From Chryseobacterium sp. UBA6632 (lineage in GTDB: Bacteria; Bacteroidota; Bacteroidia; Flavobacteriales; Weeksellaceae): DNA of 18,410 nt. Both the position numbers and the translations under genes were made by a program. Location of the stretch: assembly GCA_002455915.1 (NCBI GenBank), contig DKLU01000053.1, forward strand, positions 1 through 18,410, in the 5' to 3' direction. Below, in pieces: positions 15,705-18,410 of this stretch (position 1 is the first letter of the stretch; each line of letters opens with the position of its first letter). The notes under the pieces were generated by a model. It was not told the origin of the DNA, searched no databases, and worked only from the letters and a program-made list of their open reading frames with translations.

Positions 15705-18410
15705 TTAAGGCTTAAATCTTATTTTTAAATCTGTTTTACCCGTACCATTGGGATTATTTCTAAAATCGGCGGTTGGGCTTCCTTCTTTACTATCTTTACG
15801 CACTGTATATGATTTATTTCCTTTTGTATAAGTAGTTCTCTTTCCGTCAGGGGACTGAGTTTTATTATATCCAGATTCCTGAAGATTTTTCTCAAATTCT
15901 GCTTGCGAAATATCTGTTATTCTATTGTCAACAGCACGTTTACCAGTTTTAGATAAATACAAAGTACTATCTTTGGATTCATTTGGTACTTCTTGACCAT
16001 TTATATCCTCATCTGTCAAATCCTGCCCCTGCGCAAAATGAGCAGGCAAAGCTTTAGGGGAAAGATCTATTGTCATTTCATCCTTTCTCCATGCTTCTGT
16101 GGCTTGATAAATTTTAGGAGTATTCCACAAAATTATACCTGCCAGTCCTGCTACTGCAAGAGTGTAAGGATTAGGATATCTACTTCCTGTCATGGCAATA
16201 CTACTTAAAACTGCAGTTGATGAAAAATCAAATCCACGTGATTCAAGTTTTACAGGTCTATAAATTGTAATAACAACAGGCTCAATATTTACGGTTCTAA
16301 CAGGAGGATCTTTCTTTTCAGGACCACCATATCCAAAAAGTTCTCCACTCATACCTGTTGGATCGTTAAAACTTATAGGATTATTCCAAACGTAACTGTA
16401 AGCTTCGTGCGTATATTCGCTTCTTGGATCAATAACACCCCATCTCCCAATATCAGCCATATAAAATCTTGCACCATAATCATACATTCCCGTTTCCTGC
16501 AGCTCTTTTCCGTTGTATTTGTAATTCTGATAATTACCAACCCCGTAATAAGATGTACCAGTTTTTAAATGATTCATACCAAAAGGATAGTAATCATTGT
16601 TATCCTTCAATTCAATAACGCCTGCGCTGTTTCTCGCGAAACTTACCCTTACATTTCCTAAATGATCTTTATACTGGTAAATATACTGATCATTTTTGTA
16701 ATCGTAAAATCCTTCCGCAGTTGGGAAAAACTGCAAGTCTGGAGTTTTTTCAGGGAAAGGAGTAATGCCAGGATCAAGAGGAGGATTAATAGTAGGATCT
16801 GTATCTGTATCAAATGGAGATCCTGTTCTATAGGCTTGCTGTTCTAATGCATAGTTCGTCTCAGATGGTCTGGATAATATCTCAATACCTCCACCTCCTG
16901 AATTGGAATATGTTTTAGTTAAATATTGAAAACCATCCAGATAATCTGTCACTTCACTTGTTGAACTGCCATTTCCTAAAAAGTCTGAAATATTTGTAAT
17001 ATTTTCTTTCTTTCGCTTACTGCCATCGGCTCCATAAAGGGTATTAATGACAATGTTTTTATTCTCTTCGTAGATTGTTAAGTTGAGTTTATTTGGCAAA
17101 TTCAGATAATTATAAGTAATATTTTCAATATTTTTATCCAACATCATCTTCATGTTACCATTTAGATCATACATTATAGGACCTCCATCCACTCCTTCAT
17201 AACCCGTCTTATTATTGCTATGATCTTTTATTTTAATTGCCTGATTTCCTTTATAAGTATAGTCCAAATCATCAATTTCCATCGCAGTTGTTCCCTGCAA
17301 TACCGATGTTCTGTAAAGGCTCGTAATATTTCCATTCAGATCATAAGCCAAAGATTCTAGATTTTCAGCACTGGAAGGGTTGTTCGGATTTTGATAATAT
17401 CCTGCCGTCAGCCTGTTTAAACCATCATAAACGTAGCCATACCTTTTCGGAGTGGTGGAAGGATTATTGCCGATATTTTCAACCGATCGCCAGTCTACTT
17501 CGGCAATATTTCCGTTGTATTTCGGCTTAACTTCTTTTGCAGAAAATTGAGAAGTTGGGTAACTAATTCCTTCTTTCTGATTGTATTTAATTTTATAAGA
17601 AAACAGTTTTCCATTTAAATCAGGAACCGACATTTCCCCAGGATTGATGCCCGTCATCCAGCCTCGAATATTGTAAGCATAATCAATACTCTGAAGATTA
17701 TTTCCCACCTTTTTATTGCTCAGCTGTGAAAGCTCATTATAACTATTATCGGCCAACAATTCTTCCGGTTTGCTATCTACCTGATGATAATGCTGCAGCA
17801 ATCTGTTTTGTTGATCATACACAAAACGTTCCTTCACCATAATTCCTGCCTCTCCCGTTTTTCGGATATGCTGAGTTTCTGTTTTTTGTGGAACTCCCGA
17901 AAAATCAAGCTTGGAATAAGATCGGGTATATCCTCCCAAATGATTGATAGAATACGATCCAATCGCCCTTCCTCTTGTGTCATAATAGGTATAATTTTTC
18001 GTCCAGTTATCATCTTCGATATTTTTAACCAAACTCATCACGGGAAGACTTTTTGTACTTAAACCCTGTGCATCAGGAGTGTCCTTTAAAAGAGGCTCAT
18101 TTAAAATTGTTCCGGGAAACGAAGGATTAAAACTATACGAAGGATAGGTATCATAGTAATTAATTGTCAATATCGACTGAACATCTGTAGCAAAATAATT
18201 ATTCGTATAAAAAATAGACATCCCATTTGCTGTATAACCAGCAGTGGTTCTTGATTCCGCAATTACAAGATTTTTAAGAATACTATCCCACTCTGTTCGG
18301 CTTAGCCCTTTGATAATAGCTGTGGAAATTACTCTTCCATAATTATCATACTTGGTCATCAGCCATTGCCCTTTAGTTTCCAAATTTGAATCTCTGGTTA
18401 GAATCAGCCT
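15705..18410 (-). CDS. Rhs-repeat protein with C-terminal polymorphic toxin tip (5' end outside window)
   Basis: The reading frame is open from the right window edge to the stop at 15705, giving 901 residues of a longer protein. The visible frame upstream of the TTG at 18383 (RLILTRDSNLETKGQW) is clearly coding, so that TTG is not the start. YD/Rhs repeats recur (TKYDNYGRVIST, FVYDQQNRLLQHY, YVYDGLNRLTAGYY, MYDLNGNMKM). The Rhs core follows at about residues 575-690: YQYKDHLGNVRVSF, YYPFGMNH, YNGKELQETGMYDYGARFY, GRWGVIDP, NNPISFNDPTG. The last 210 or so residues are the variable tip: a hydrophobic stretch (TAVLSSIAMTG, then YTLAVAGLAGIILW at 749-762) and a basic end (about 815-901) finishing SPTADFRNNPNGTGKTDLKIRFKP. 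Such tips are usually toxins. The ending loosely resembles RNase-type tips, which is a weak inference. An acidic gene follows after 3 bases. Confidence 0.92.
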   Translation of the reverse strand, partial: RLILTRDSNLETKGQWLMTKYDNYGRVISTAIIKGLSRTEWDSILKNLVIAESRTTAGYTANGMSIFYTNNYFATDVQSILTINYYDTYPSYSFNPSFPGTILNEPLLKDTPDAQGLSTKSLPVMSLVKNIEDDNWTKNYTYYDTRGRAIGSYSINHLGGYTRSYSKLDFSGVPQKTETQHIRKTGEAGIMVKERFVYDQQNRLLQHYHQVDSKPEELLADNSYNELSQLSNKKVGNNLQSIDYAYNIRGWMTGINPGEMSVPDLNGKLFSYKIKYNQKEGISYPTSQFSAKEVKPKYNGNIAEVDWRSVENIGNNPSTTPKRYGYVYDGLNRLTAGYYQNPNNPSSAENLESLAYDLNGNITSLYRTSVLQGTTAMEIDDLDYTYKGNQAIKIKDHSNNKTGYEGVDGGPIMYDLNGNMKMMLDKNIENITYNYLNLPNKLNLTIYEENKNIVINTLYGADGSKRKKENITNISDFLGNGSSTSEVTDYLDGFQYLTKTYSNSGGGGIEILSRPSETNYALEQQAYRTGSPFDTDTDPTINPPLDPGITPFPEKTPDLQFFPTAEGFYDYKNDQYIYQYKDHLGNVRVSFARNSAGVIELKDNNDYYPFGMNHLKTGTSYYGVGNYQNYKYNGKELQETGMYDYGARFYMADIGRWGVIDPRSEYTHEAYSYVWNNPISFNDPTGMSGELFGYGGPEKKDPPVRTVNIEPVVITIYRPVKLESRGFDFSSTAVLSSIAMTGSRYPNPYTLAVAGLAGIILWNTPKIYQATEAWRKDEMTIDLSPKALPAHFAQGQDLTDEDINGQEVPNESKDSTLYLSKTGKRAVDNRITDISQAEFEKNLQESGYNKTQSPDGKRTTYTKGNKSYTVRKDSKEGSPTADFRNNPNGTGKTDLKIRFKP

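Noticed and set aside
18381..18383. TTG as the start of the Rhs gene
   Set aside because: The frame stays open upstream to the window edge and continues Rhs-like sequence, so the gene is truncated by the window and not started here.

Overview
The window looks like a chromosomal segment of a flavobacterium in the Weeksellaceae (Chryseobacterium or a close relative). The evidence is the AT-rich sequence, the Bacteroidota-type ribosomal proteins (L22 with an N-terminal MGSRK extension, L2 with [10 protein letters not shown]), a GLPGLI-family secreted protein, a Bacteroidota-style Rhs protein, and promoters of the TTG / TAnnTTTG type used by the Bacteroidota primary sigma factor. The genus is inferred from general knowledge, not from a search.

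Layout. (1) 50-3871, minus strand: the start of the S10-type ribosomal protein operon, in transcription order rplC, rplD, rplW, rplB, rpsS, rplV, rpsC. Genes are tightly packed and rplC/rplD overlap. rpsJ is not upstream of rplC; a good promoter precedes rplC instead. (2) 4096-5308, minus: a GLPGLI-family exported protein and a 99-residue exported protein, separated by a clear intrinsic terminator. (3) 5477-10266: a glycerol catabolism locus. A DeoR/GlpR-type repressor (minus) is divergent from glpD-glpK-glpF (plus), which ends in a strong terminator. The divergent gap holds a consensus promoter with helically phased repeats that look like the repressor's operators. GlpF admits glycerol, GlpK phosphorylates it and GlpD oxidises glycerol-3-phosphate to dihydroxyacetone phosphate. 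(4) 10637-14973, plus: three cell-envelope genes of unknown function, a 140-residue exported protein, a 328-residue lipoprotein with TIM-barrel-like features (ATGA overlap with the first), and a 907-residue exported protein with a disordered linker carrying a cationic amphipathic segment. They end at an intrinsic terminator. (5) 15087-18410, minus: the C-terminal part of an Rhs protein, running off the right edge, with a variable basic tip, followed after 3 bases by a very acidic 204-residue protein. This is the arrangement of a polymorphic toxin and its immunity protein.

Gene-poor stretches contain degenerate sequences resembling the interspersed intergenic repeats common in flavobacteria (about 10440-10505, 12131-12183 and 15044-15076). 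I saw no tRNA, rRNA, CRISPR array, transposase or integrase. The least explained parts are the 10637-14973 envelope genes and the Rhs tip/immunity pair; the glp operator array is the clearest regulatory structure.
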